Positions 9,472 to 18,017 of a DNA stretch of 42,899 bases are shown here, in pieces (the stretch's first letter is position 1; every line of letters starts with the position of its first letter). The DNA comes from an uncultured Acidimicrobiales bacterium (GTDB lineage Bacteria; Actinomycetota; Acidimicrobiia; Acidimicrobiales; AC-14). The stretch lies in assembly GCA_902805665.1 (NCBI GenBank), contig CADCTB010000193.1:1-42899 (forward strand). Reading direction: 5' to 3'. The notes beneath the pieces were generated by a model. It saw only the letters and a list, made by a program, of their open reading frames with translations. It did no database searches and was not told the DNA's origin. A program made the position numbers and the translations under genes.

Positions 9472-10661
9472 TGCCGGGACTGCGCCGGGTAGGCGTCGGA
9501 GACACGTGCACCGATGGTGTCCTTCCAGACCGGGTCGTACCCGGCAGCGCGCAGAGCGGCGGCCACCTCGGCCGGGGACCGGGTGTCGCTCACCTCGAAC
9601 TGCGGCTCGGCCCCACCGGGCTCGGCGTAACCGCCGGGCTCCGTCTGCGAGCCGGCCGACATCTGGGTCACGCCGAGCTTGAAGGCCGCGTCCCGGAAGG
9701 CCGGGGACTCGCGGGTCGACAGGGTGATCCCCACGTCGGGCAGGGCCAGGCGCAGGGCGCAGAGGATCTGCACGTACTCCCGGTCGGTCACCGGACGAGC
9801 CGGCTCGAAGTCGCCGGCGGCCGGGCGCATCCGCGGCAGAGAGACGGCCACCTCGCACCGCCACCAGCGCCGGAGCAGGGCCGACGCGTGCGCGGCCACG
9901 GCCACGACGTCGGACCGCCAGTCCGGCTCCAGGCCGAGCAGGGCGCCCAGGGACAGCGACCGCATGCCCGCCTCGGCCGCCCGGTCGGGCGCGGCCAGGC
10001 GCCAGTCGTAGTTGCGCTTCTTCCCCTTCAGGTGGACGGCGGCGTAGGTGTCGCGGTCGTAGACCTCCTGGTAGACCACCAGCCCCTCGCAACCGGCCTC
10101 CACCAGCCGCCGGTACGTGGCCGTGTCCCAGACCTGGGTCTCCAGGGACACCGACGGCACGTCGGCGGCCAGCGCGCTGACGCACTCGACCAGGTAGTCC
10201 TTGGAGATGATCCGGGCGTGCTCCCCGGCCACGAGGAGCAGGTGACGGAACCCGCGCTCGGTGAGCGTGCGGGCTTCGGCCGCCACCTCGGCGGGCGACA
10301 GCGTGCGGCGGGCGATCTCGTTGCCCGACGAGAACCCGCAGTACGTGCACGTGGAGACGCACTCGTTCGACAGGTACAGCGGGGCGAACAGCCGCACCAC
10401 CCGGCCGAAGCGGCGGACGCTCGCGGCGTGGGCCAGGGCGGCCATGTCCTCCAAGCGGCCGGCCGCTGCCGGCGAGAGCAGGGCGCCCAGGTCGGCCAGA
10501 GATCGGCGGGTGGCCCGTAGCGCCCGGTCGACGTCGGCAGCTGTGGCCGTGGCGGCCAGGGCCAGAGCCCCGGTGAGGTCCGTGGCCAGGAAGTCCGCCG
10601 CCGCGGAGTGCTCCGGCACCCCGTCCGGCCGGGAGTCGAGGGCGACAGGCGTCGTGCTCAA
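9468..10661 (-). CDS. thiH: 2-iminoacetate synthase (radical SAM tyrosine lyase)
   Basis: [17 protein letters not shown] (CX3CX2C), [49 protein letters not shown]; adjacent to thiG; TTG start overlapping thiG TGA. Confidence 0.88.
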   Translation of the reverse strand: MSTTPVALDSRPDGVPEHSAAADFLATDLTGALALAATATAADVDRALRATRRSLADLGALLSPAAAGRLEDMAALAHAASVRRFGRVVRLFAPLYLSNECVSTCTYCGFSSGNEIARRTLSPAEVAAEARTLTERGFRHLLLVAGEHARIISKDYLVECVSALAADVPSVSLETQVWDTATYRRLVEAGCEGLVVYQEVYDRDTYAAVHLKGKKRNYDWRLAAPDRAAEAGMRSLSLGALLGLEPDWRSDVVAVAAHASALLRRWWRCEVAVSLPRMRPAAGDFEPARPVTDREYVQILCALRLALPDVGITLSTRESPAFRDAAFKLGVTQMSAGSQTEPGGYAEPGGAEPQFEVSDTRSPAEVAAALRAAGYDPVWKDTIGARVSDAYPAQSRH

Positions 10662-11425
10662 TTCAGGAAGCCGGTGAGCGGTGACGACGCCTCCGCCGCC
10701 CGGCCCACCCCCGGGAGCCCCGACCGGAAGGCCTGCCGTCCGGCCACGACCGCCATGCGGAAGGCGTCGGCCATGGCCGCAGGGTCGCCGGCGGTGCCGA
10801 TGGCGGTGTTGACCAGCACCGCGCCCGCCCCCATCTCCATGGCCTCGGCGGCCTGCGACGGGGCGCCGATGCCGGCGTCGACCACCACGGGCACGAACGA
10901 CTGCTCGATGATGATCTCCAGGGCGGCCTTGGTCCGCAGCCCCTGGTTCGACCCGATCCAGGAGCCGAGGGGCATGACGGTGGCGCAGCCCACCTCTTCC
11001 AGGCGCTTGCAGAGGACCGGGTCGGCGTTGACGTACGGGAGCACGGTGAAGCCCTCGGCGCACAGGATCTCGGCCGCCTTCAACGTCTCCACCCCGTCGG
11101 GCAACAGGTAGCGGGGCTCGGGGGTGATCTCGAGCTTGATCCAGGTGGGATAGCCACCGCTGCGGGCCAGCCGGGCCAGGCGCACGGCCTCCTCGGCGTC
11201 GTCGGCCCCACTGGTGTTGGTGAGCAGCAGGACCTTGCCGGGATCCACGGCGTCGAGGATGTCCTCTTCCGCAGTGGTGTCGATCCGGCGGAGGGCGACG
11301 GTCACCATCTCGGTGCCCGAGGAGACGATGGCCGCGGCAAGGGCGGCGTTGGACGGGAACTTCCCGGTGCCGAGGAACAGGCGGCTCCCGAACTCACGGC
11401 CGGCGATCACGAGGGGGTCATGCAT
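10658..11425 (-). CDS. thiG: Thiazole synthase
   Basis: [45 protein letters not shown]...[12 protein letters not shown]...[32 protein letters not shown]. Confidence 0.95.
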   Translation of the reverse strand: MHDPLVIAGREFGSRLFLGTGKFPSNAALAAAIVSSGTEMVTVALRRIDTTAEEDILDAVDPGKVLLLTNTSGADDAEEAVRLARLARSGGYPTWIKLEITPEPRYLLPDGVETLKAAEILCAEGFTVLPYVNADPVLCKRLEEVGCATVMPLGSWIGSNQGLRTKAALEIIIEQSFVPVVVDAGIGAPSQAAEAMEMGAGAVLVNTAIGTAGDPAAMADAFRMAVVAGRQAFRSGLPGVGRAAEASSPLTGFLN

Positions 11426-11432
11426 CCCGACC

Positions 11433-11439
11433 TACCTTA
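11433..11439. promoter_or_regulatory. Overlapping bidirectional -10 elements for thiG and DUF2203
   Basis: TACCTTA: top TACCTT-N6-GTG(11445); bottom TAAGGT-N8-ATG(11425). Confidence 0.55.
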
Positions 11440-11444
11440 CGTGG

Positions 11445-11786
11445 GTGCGCTACTGGACCGTCAGCGAGGCCCGGGCCTACCTTCCCCGGGTCCGGGAGCT
11501 GGCCGAGACCATCCGTCACGCGGCCAAGCTGCGGGCGGGCGAGGCCGGCTCCACGAACGGGAGCCGGGCGCCCATCCTCGACGCCCAGGAGGCGCTGGAG
11601 GAGATGCAGGCCGGTGACATCATCTTCCGCGACGCCATGACCGGACTTCTCGACTTCCACGCCAAGGGCGCCGACGGCGTCGTGTACTTCCTCTGCTGGC
11701 GCCTCGACGAAGGGGACCTCGGCTTCTGGCACCTGCCCTCGGAGGGCTTCCCCGGCCGCAAGCCGTTGCCGAGGGACCCGGAGTGA
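11445..11786 (+). CDS. DUF2203 family protein
   Basis: YWTVSEARAYLPRVRELAETIR...RDAMTGLLDFHAKGADGVVYFLCWRLDEGDLGFWHLPSEGFPGRKPL. Confidence 0.78.
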   Translation: MRYWTVSEARAYLPRVRELAETIRHAAKLRAGEAGSTNGSRAPILDAQEALEEMQAGDIIFRDAMTGLLDFHAKGADGVVYFLCWRLDEGDLGFWHLPSEGFPGRKPLPRDPE

Positions 11787-11817
11787 GGCGCTTCCCCCGC
11801 CACTCGGCTGGAGGGTC

Positions 11818-11910
11818 ATGAAGACCCGCACGCTGATCATCCTGGCCATGGTGGCCGGGCTCGCCATCCTGGTGGCCTTCGCCGCCCAGATCACGCTGGC
11901 CGCCAGGTAG
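11818..11910 (+). CDS. Candidate 30-aa single-span membrane microprotein
   Basis: ATG...TAG reading MKTRTLIILAMVAGLAILVAFAAQITLAAR; GGAGG just upstream; follows DUF2203 gene; below ORF-track cutoff. Confidence 0.45.
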   Translation: MKTRTLIILAMVAGLAILVAFAAQITLAAR

Positions 11911-11986
11911 CGAGCAGGGTCGTCATCGGAACCTGACGCGAGGCTATTGTCCGCCTGACAGCGGGGCGGGAACCAGAGGAGGCGGC

Positions 11987-13069
11987 ATGGGACGCAGCAG
12001 CGGCAGGTCTCTCGTGGTGGCGGTCATGACCGTCCTGGCCGGGCTGGCCCTGACCGGCCCCGCACAGGCCGCCATCCTGACGTGCGGCCAGACCATCACC
12101 CAGGACACCATCCTCGAGAACGACCTGGGGCCCTGCCCGAACCACGGCGTCGTCATCGGGGCCGACGGCATCACGCTCGACCTCAACGGCCACCAGGTCT
12201 CCGGCACGTCGGGCGGTCGAGACGGAGCCGGCGTCTACCTGCTCAACCGGAGCGGGGTGACCGTCATGAACGGCACGGTCAGCGCCTTCGACATCGGTGT
12301 GGCCATCGACGGGGGATCGGGCAACACGGTGAGGGGCATGACCGCCCGCGACAACATCGGCGGCCTCGGAGCCATCGGGGGCGACGGCATCGCCATCATG
12401 TCCTCCCAGTCGAACAGCATCGTCAACAACCTGGTGCACAACAACGGCCCCTTCTCCGGCGTCGGCCTCTACTCCCGCCGGGACAGTGACCACCCAGGCG
12501 TGCGCGGCGTGGCCCGGGACAACGTCATCTCCGGCAACTCCATCACCGGCAACATCATCGGACGCAACCGGTCGACACCGACGGACACGGACAACGACGG
12601 CATCCGGGTGGAGAACGACGCGGTCTTCAACACATTCGAGAACAACCGGGTGGCCCGCAACGGGCTGGACGGCATCGCGCTGTTCGCCGACACAGCCGAC
12701 AACATCGTCCGGAACAACCAGGTCGAGGGGAACGGGTTCTACCGCACCACGGCTCGCCGGGGCAGCGGGATCATCGTCTTCACCCGGTCCACCAGGAACG
12801 TGGTGGAGAACAACCAGGTGGTGAACAACGCCGACAGCGGGATCGACATCCGGCCGCCTCTCGCCGCCTTCCCAGGGGCGACCAACAACCGGATCGTCAA
12901 CAACCTGGCGGTCGGCAACGGTGCGCTGCCCTTCATCCCGAGTCCCGTCTTCGGGCCGAGCTTCGACCTCAAGGACGGGAACCCGAACTGCGATGCGAAT
13001 GTCTGGTTCGGCAACCGGTACCGCACGTTCAACCAGCCCTGCGTCACGACCGGCGGGCAACAGGTCTAG
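11987..13069 (+). CDS. Exported right-handed parallel beta-helix repeat protein
   Basis: Signal peptide MGRSSGRSLVVAVMTVLAGLALTGPAQA; repeated N-N-V-x-x-N-G-x-x-G-I rungs (NTVRGMTARDN, NTFENNRVARNGLDGIALF, NIVRNNQVEGNG, NVVENNQVVNNADSGIDI). Confidence 0.85.
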   Translation: MGRSSGRSLVVAVMTVLAGLALTGPAQAAILTCGQTITQDTILENDLGPCPNHGVVIGADGITLDLNGHQVSGTSGGRDGAGVYLLNRSGVTVMNGTVSAFDIGVAIDGGSGNTVRGMTARDNIGGLGAIGGDGIAIMSSQSNSIVNNLVHNNGPFSGVGLYSRRDSDHPGVRGVARDNVISGNSITGNIIGRNRSTPTDTDNDGIRVENDAVFNTFENNRVARNGLDGIALFADTADNIVRNNQVEGNGFYRTTARRGSGIIVFTRSTRNVVENNQVVNNADSGIDIRPPLAAFPGATNNRIVNNLAVGNGALPFIPSPVFGPSFDLKDGNPNCDANVWFGNRYRTFNQPCVTTGGQQV

Positions 13070-13097
13070 CGGGAGCGGTTACGTGGTCCGTCGCCGG

Positions 13098-13103
13098 TAG
13101 GCT
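13098..13103 (+). promoter_or_regulatory. Leaderless -10 of lpdA
   Basis: TAGGCT-N6-ATG. Confidence 0.55.
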
Positions 13104-13109
13104 CGGGCC

Positions 13110-14504
13110 ATGGCCGAGGAGTTCGACCTTGTGGTAGTCGGTGGTGGCCCGGGCGGGTACGCGGCCGCCCTGTACGCGTCGGGGGCCGGCATGTCGGTCG
13201 CCCTGGTGGAGAAGGACAAGGTGGGCGGCACCTGCCTGCACCGGGGATGCATCCCGGCCAAGCACTACCTCGAAACGGCGTCGGTCTTCCGCACGGTGTC
13301 CGGGGCCAAGGAGTTCGGCGTCCAGGCCGACCAGCCCCTGCTCGACCTCGGCATCTCCCGGGCCCGCAAGCAGAAGGTGGTCGACCAGCTGTGGAAGGGC
13401 CTCCAGGGCCTGATGAAGAGGCGCAAGATCAAGACGTTCGTCGGCACCGGTCGCCTCGGCGCCGACCATGTCGTGACCGTCGACGATGAGGCCGGCACCC
13501 AGCTGCACGGGCGCCACGTCGTGCTGGCCACCGGCTCCGTGCCCCGCACCATCCCCGGGTTCGAGCCGGACGGGTCGAAGATCCTCACCTCTGACCACGT
13601 GCTCGAGCTCGACACGCTGCCGGCCTCGGCTGCGGTGATCGGTGGCGGGGCCATCGGCTGTGAGTTCGCTTCCATGCTGAGCGACCTGGGCTGCGACGTG
13701 ACCCTGCTCGAGGCCCTGCCCAAGCTCCTTCCCGGTTGTGACGCGGACGTGGTCGACGTGGTGGTCAAGTCGTTCAAGCGCCGGGGCATGACGGTGCGCA
13801 CCGGGGTGACGGTCGAGGGCCAGGAGCAGTCCAACGGACAGGTCACCGTGCGGTTGGCCGACGGCGAGTCGGTCACCGTCGACACCGTGGTGGTGTCGGT
13901 GGGCCGGCGGCCGCTCACCGATGGGCTCGGTCTGGAGGACACCAAGGTGGAGGTCGACGAGAAGGGGTTCATCACGGTCGACAACCACCAGCGCACCGCG
14001 GAGGACGGGGTCTACGCCGTGGGCGACGTCGTGGCCACCCCCCAGCTGGCCCACGTGGGCTTCGCCGAGGCCATCGTCGCCGTCCGGGACATGCTCGGCG
14101 AGGCGCTCGAGCCGGTCGACTACGGCAAGGTCCCGTGGTGCATCTACTGCCATCCGGAGGTGGCGTTCGCCGGCATGACCGAGCAGGCGGCACGGGACGC
14201 CGGTCACGACGTCACCGTGTCCAAGCACTCGTTCAACGCCAACAGCCGGGCCCTGATCATCGGTGAGGCCGAGGGCCTGGTGAAGGTCATCGCCGAGAAG
14301 CGGCCCGACGGGAAGGCCGGCCCCATCCTGGGCGTCCACATGGTCGGCCCCTGGGTCACCGAGCAGCTCGGCGAAGGCTGGCTGTCGCTCAACTGGGAGG
14401 CCACGCCCGACGACATGGGCCAGCTCATCCATCCGCATCCGACGTTGTCCGAGACCTTCGGCGAGACGGTCCTGACCCTCACTGGAAGAGGTCTGCACGG
14501 CTGA
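13110..14504 (+). CDS. lpdA: Dihydrolipoamide dehydrogenase (E3)
   Basis: LVVVGGGPGGYAAALYASGAGMSVALVEKDKVGGTCLHRGCIPAK; C-terminal HPHPTLSETFGE. Confidence 0.95.
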   Translation: MAEEFDLVVVGGGPGGYAAALYASGAGMSVALVEKDKVGGTCLHRGCIPAKHYLETASVFRTVSGAKEFGVQADQPLLDLGISRARKQKVVDQLWKGLQGLMKRRKIKTFVGTGRLGADHVVTVDDEAGTQLHGRHVVLATGSVPRTIPGFEPDGSKILTSDHVLELDTLPASAAVIGGGAIGCEFASMLSDLGCDVTLLEALPKLLPGCDADVVDVVVKSFKRRGMTVRTGVTVEGQEQSNGQVTVRLADGESVTVDTVVVSVGRRPLTDGLGLEDTKVEVDEKGFITVDNHQRTAEDGVYAVGDVVATPQLAHVGFAEAIVAVRDMLGEALEPVDYGKVPWCIYCHPEVAFAGMTEQAARDAGHDVTVSKHSFNANSRALIIGEAEGLVKVIAEKRPDGKAGPILGVHMVGPWVTEQLGEGWLSLNWEATPDDMGQLIHPHPTLSETFGETVLTLTGRGLHG

Positions 14505-15886
14505 TGGCCGATATCACCATGCCGCAACTCGGCGAGACGGTCACCGAGGGAACCATCACCCGGTGGTTCAAGAAGGTCGGCGACCAGGTGGCCGAGGACG
14601 AGCCCCTCTTCGAGGTGTCCACCGACAAGGTCGACTCAGAAGTGCCCGCCGCGTCGGCCGGCTACCTCAAGGAGATCCTCGTCGAGGAGGGCGAGACGGT
14701 CGACGTGGGGGCCAGGCTGGCGGTGATAGACGACGCGCCGCCGTCGGCCAACGGGAAGGCGGCGCCCGAGAAGCCCGAGTCTGAGGAGCCCGAGCCCGCG
14801 GCGGCGCCCGAGGCCGAGCCCGAGGCCGAGGACGCGACGCAGGAGGACGAAATCCGGGAGGTCGTGCCCGAGCCCGAACCCCAGATGGATCCCGATCCCG
14901 ACCCGGCGCCGGCACCCCGGCCCAGGGCTGAGCCCGCCGCCCCCGCCGCCGGCGGGCGGCGGGTCCTGTCGCCCCTGGTCCGGCGCCTGCTGGCCGAGAA
15001 CGACCTCGACGTCGACGACATCCAGGGCACCGGCATCGAGGGCCGAGTGACCCGCAACGACGTGATGGCCCACCTGGACAAGGGCGGAAGCCGCGCCGGC
15101 GCGCCCAAGCCGGCCGCCGCCCGCCCCACTGCGCCCGCCCCGCCGGCGGCCGTCACCCCCAAGGCCCGGGCCGGGGCCGACGAGGTCATCCCCTTCACCA
15201 ACATCCGCAAGCGCACGGCCGAGCACATGGTCCGTTCGCAGGCCACCTCGGCCCACGTGCTGATCGCCATGGAGGTCGACTTCGACGCCGTCGACCGGGT
15301 CCGCCTGGCCCAGAAGACGGCCTTCAAGGCGGAGGAGGGGTTCTCCCTCACGTACCTGCCCTTCGTGTCCCGGGCGGTGGTCGACGCCATCCGCGACTTC
15401 CCCCACGTCAACGCCTCCGTCGGCGACAACGAGCTCATCGTCCACCGGGCCGTCCACCTCGGCATCGCGGTGGACATCAACTTCGAGGGCCTCATCGTCC
15501 CCGTGGTCCACGACGCCGACGGCAAGCGCATGCGGTCGATCGCCCGGGAGATCGCCGACCTGGCCGGTCGGGCCCGTAGCAAGAAGCTCAACGCCGACGA
15601 GATCTCGGGCAGCACGTTCACCATCACCAACCCGGGCGGCTACGGCACGTTCTTCACCGCCGCGGTCATCAACCAGCCGCAGGTGGCGATCCTGTCCACC
15701 GACGGCGTGAAGAAGCGCCCGGTGGTCGTGGAGCTGCCCGACGGCAGCGACGCCATCGCCATCCACCCGGTGGGCACGCTGGCTCTGAGCTTCGACCATC
15801 GGGCCTTCGACGGCGCCTATGCGTCGGCGTTCCTGGCCCGGTGCCGCGACATCCTCGAGACCCGGGACTGGTCGCAGGAGCTGTGA
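14504..15886 (+). CDS. Dihydrolipoamide acyltransferase (E2), one lipoyl domain
   Basis: ADITMPQLGETVTEGTITRWFKKVGDQV...STDKVDSEVPAASAG; PSBD SPLVRRLLAENDLDVDDIQGTGIEGRVTRNDV; catalytic SFDHRAFDGAYASAFL; Pro/Glu/Ala linker. Confidence 0.93.
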   Translation: MADITMPQLGETVTEGTITRWFKKVGDQVAEDEPLFEVSTDKVDSEVPAASAGYLKEILVEEGETVDVGARLAVIDDAPPSANGKAAPEKPESEEPEPAAAPEAEPEAEDATQEDEIREVVPEPEPQMDPDPDPAPAPRPRAEPAAPAAGGRRVLSPLVRRLLAENDLDVDDIQGTGIEGRVTRNDVMAHLDKGGSRAGAPKPAAARPTAPAPPAAVTPKARAGADEVIPFTNIRKRTAEHMVRSQATSAHVLIAMEVDFDAVDRVRLAQKTAFKAEEGFSLTYLPFVSRAVVDAIRDFPHVNASVGDNELIVHRAVHLGIAVDINFEGLIVPVVHDADGKRMRSIAREIADLAGRARSKKLNADEISGSTFTITNPGGYGTFFTAAVINQPQVAILSTDGVKKRPVVVELPDGSDAIAIHPVGTLALSFDHRAFDGAYASAFLARCRDILETRDWSQEL

Positions 15887-17451
15887 GCCTCGCCGAACCG
15901 GCGACGGCGACAGAAGCCCCGTTGCGGGCCCGGTGGCTGGGTCGGGTGCGCTTCGGCGACGCCCACGCCCTGCAGCGCGCCCTGTTCCGCGGCACCACCG
16001 ATTCCTACCTGCTCCTCATGGAGCACCACCCCGTCTACACGGTGGGACTGCGGGGCGCGCTGGACCACCTGCGGGTGCCGGCGGCCGAGCTGGGGGCCGA
16101 CGTAGTGGCCACCGACCGCGGGGGCGACGTCACCTGGCACGGGCCCGGTCAGCTGGTGGGCTACCCCATCGTGTCGACCACCGAGTCGCCGAGGGACCAC
16201 GTCCGCTCGGTCGAGCAGCTGGTGATCGACGCCTGCGCCGGCCTCGGCCTTCCCGGCCTCGGACGGATCGAGGGCTCGCCGGGGGTCTGGGCCGATCCCG
16301 ACGGCCGGCGCCCGAGGAAGATCTGCGCCATCGGCGTGCGCCGTTCGCGGGGCAGGACCATGCACGGCTTCGCGCTGAACGTCGACCCCGACCTGTCGTG
16401 GTTCGACCGCATCGTGCCGTGCGGCATCGACGACAAGGGCGTCACCTCCCTGGCCGCCGAAGGGATCACCGTCGCCATGCGCGGCGTGGTCGACGCGGTG
16501 ATCGAGGCCGGGGCTGAGCGCTGGGGCGACGGCGGGGTGGAGCGGGTCGACGTGTCCTGGGAGCGGGAGAGCTCCACCGGCATGCCCGTGGCCACCCGCA
16601 AGCCCGAGTGGCTACGGGTGAAGGTCGACCTGGGGACGGGCTACCGCCAGGTGAAGAGCACCATGCGCAGCCTCAAGCTCGTCACCGTGTGTGAAGAGGC
16701 CGGCTGCCCCAACATCTACGAGTGCTGGCGGGACGGCACGGCCACGTTCATGATCAACGGCGAGCAGTGCACCCGGGCGTGCGGGTTCTGCCAGGTGGAC
16801 ACCAGCAGGCCCATGCCGGTCGACCCGGCCGAGCCCGAGCGGTTGGCCGAGGCGGTGGCCGACATGGGCCTTGCCCATGCGGTGATCACCGCGGTGGCGC
16901 GCGACGACCTTCCCGACGGCGGCGCCGAGGGTTTCGCCGAGTCGATCCGGGCCGTCCGGCGTCGGTGCCCGGGCACTGCGGTCGAGGTGCTCATCCCCGA
17001 CTGCAAGGGCGATCCAGAATCGCTACAGATCATCTTTGAGGCCCGGCCCGACGTCCTGAACCACAACCTGGAGACCGTCGCCCGCCTGCAGCGCCATGTG
17101 CGGCCCTCCGCGTCCTACGCCCGCAGCCTCTCGGTGCTGGCCCGGGCCGCGGCCGCCGGGCTGGTCACCAAGTCCGGCCTCATCCTCGGCCTGGGAGAGA
17201 CCGACGACGAGGTGCTGGCGGCCATGGCCGACCTCCAGCGGGTCGGTGTGTCCATCCTCACCCTGGGCCAGTACCTGCGCCCCTCCGCCGACCACCTGCC
17301 GGTGGACCGGTGGTGGACGCCGGAGGAGTTCGATCGCATGGCCGAAGCGGGCCGGGCCCTCGGCTTCGCCCACGTCGAGGCCTCGCCGCTCACCCGCTCG
17401 AGCTACCACGCCCGCCAGGCGGCAGCCGGGGCGATACCGGCCCCCGGCTAG
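15883..17451 (+). CDS. lipB-lipA: Fused octanoyltransferase (LipB) - lipoyl synthase (LipA)
   Basis: One stop-free frame. LipB: DRGGDVTWHGPGQLVGYPI, RKICAIGVRRSRGRTMHGFALNVD, IVPCGIDDKGVTSL. LipA: RKPEWLRVKV, CEEAGCPNIYEC, CTRACGFC, GLGETDDEV, RSSYHA. GTGA overlap with E2. Confidence 0.92.
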   Translation: MSLAEPATATEAPLRARWLGRVRFGDAHALQRALFRGTTDSYLLLMEHHPVYTVGLRGALDHLRVPAAELGADVVATDRGGDVTWHGPGQLVGYPIVSTTESPRDHVRSVEQLVIDACAGLGLPGLGRIEGSPGVWADPDGRRPRKICAIGVRRSRGRTMHGFALNVDPDLSWFDRIVPCGIDDKGVTSLAAEGITVAMRGVVDAVIEAGAERWGDGGVERVDVSWERESSTGMPVATRKPEWLRVKVDLGTGYRQVKSTMRSLKLVTVCEEAGCPNIYECWRDGTATFMINGEQCTRACGFCQVDTSRPMPVDPAEPERLAEAVADMGLAHAVITAVARDDLPDGGAEGFAESIRAVRRRCPGTAVEVLIPDCKGDPESLQIIFEARPDVLNHNLETVARLQRHVRPSASYARSLSVLARAAAAGLVTKSGLILGLGETDDEVLAAMADLQRVGVSILTLGQYLRPSADHLPVDRWWTPEEFDRMAEAGRALGFAHVEASPLTRSSYHARQAAAGAIPAPG

Positions 17452-17975
17452 AACTCCACCGGGAGGCACGCCTGGCGGCCACCCGCAGCGCCCGGCGTGG
17501 AGCCACCCGCCTGGGTGGGATCGGCGTGGACGACGATGGACTTGGCGTCGCCGGGCTCGATCGTGAACGGCACCGTCGTCACCGCGAACCCGTAGCCGCC
17601 CGGCAGCACGGTGAAGTCCAGCCACACCTCGGTCTCGGGGCTGGGCGTCCCACCGGTGTTGTAGTGCGGGCCTGAGGTCAACGGGGCGCCGGCAACGCAC
17701 GGGCCGACGTGGACGTGGACGCCGTAGGTGGTCCCGGCCGCCTCGGGGTCGAGCCCACTGAGGAACAGGAAGAAGGTGGTGCTGCCGCCGGCGGCGACGG
17801 CCCACAGGTCCGCCGTGGCGCCATCGGTGGCGTTGTGGGTCGTGGGGGCGTAATCGGAGAGCTCGCCCCGGGACTCCACGAAGAGCGAGGCAGCCCCCGC
17901 CGGGCCGCTGCCCACCACGAGGCCCGCGGCAATTGCCGCTGTCGCCAGCCATCCGAACCTGCGTGTCCCGCGCAC
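17448..17975 (-). CDS. Exported Cu/Zn-superoxide-dismutase-family-like protein
   Basis: Signal peptide; GVHVHVGPC, GPHYNTGG, SIVVHADPTQAGG, GAAGGRQACLPVEF; GAGAGGAG RBS before GTG. Confidence 0.68.
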   Translation of the reverse strand: MRGTRRFGWLATAAIAAGLVVGSGPAGAASLFVESRGELSDYAPTTHNATDGATADLWAVAAGGSTTFFLFLSGLDPEAAGTTYGVHVHVGPCVAGAPLTSGPHYNTGGTPSPETEVWLDFTVLPGGYGFAVTTVPFTIEPGDAKSIVVHADPTQAGGSTPGAAGGRQACLPVEF

Positions 17976-18005
17976 AAGGGCTCCTCTCGTCGTCTGTTGC
18001 GTGGG

Positions 18006-18012
18006 TACCCTA
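18006..18012. promoter_or_regulatory. Overlapping bidirectional -10 elements for M24 peptidase and SOD-like gene
   Basis: TACCCTA: top TACCCT-N6-GTG(18018); bottom TAGGGT upstream of a leadered GTG at 17975. Confidence 0.5.
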
Positions 18013-18017
18013 CCGGC

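Noticed and set aside
9468-10661. CofG/CofH or MqnC radical SAM enzyme
   Set aside because: The [20 protein letters not shown] motif and adjacency to thiG fit ThiH better.
11426-11444. TPP riboswitch upstream of thiG
   Set aside because: Only 19 bp of intergenic DNA.
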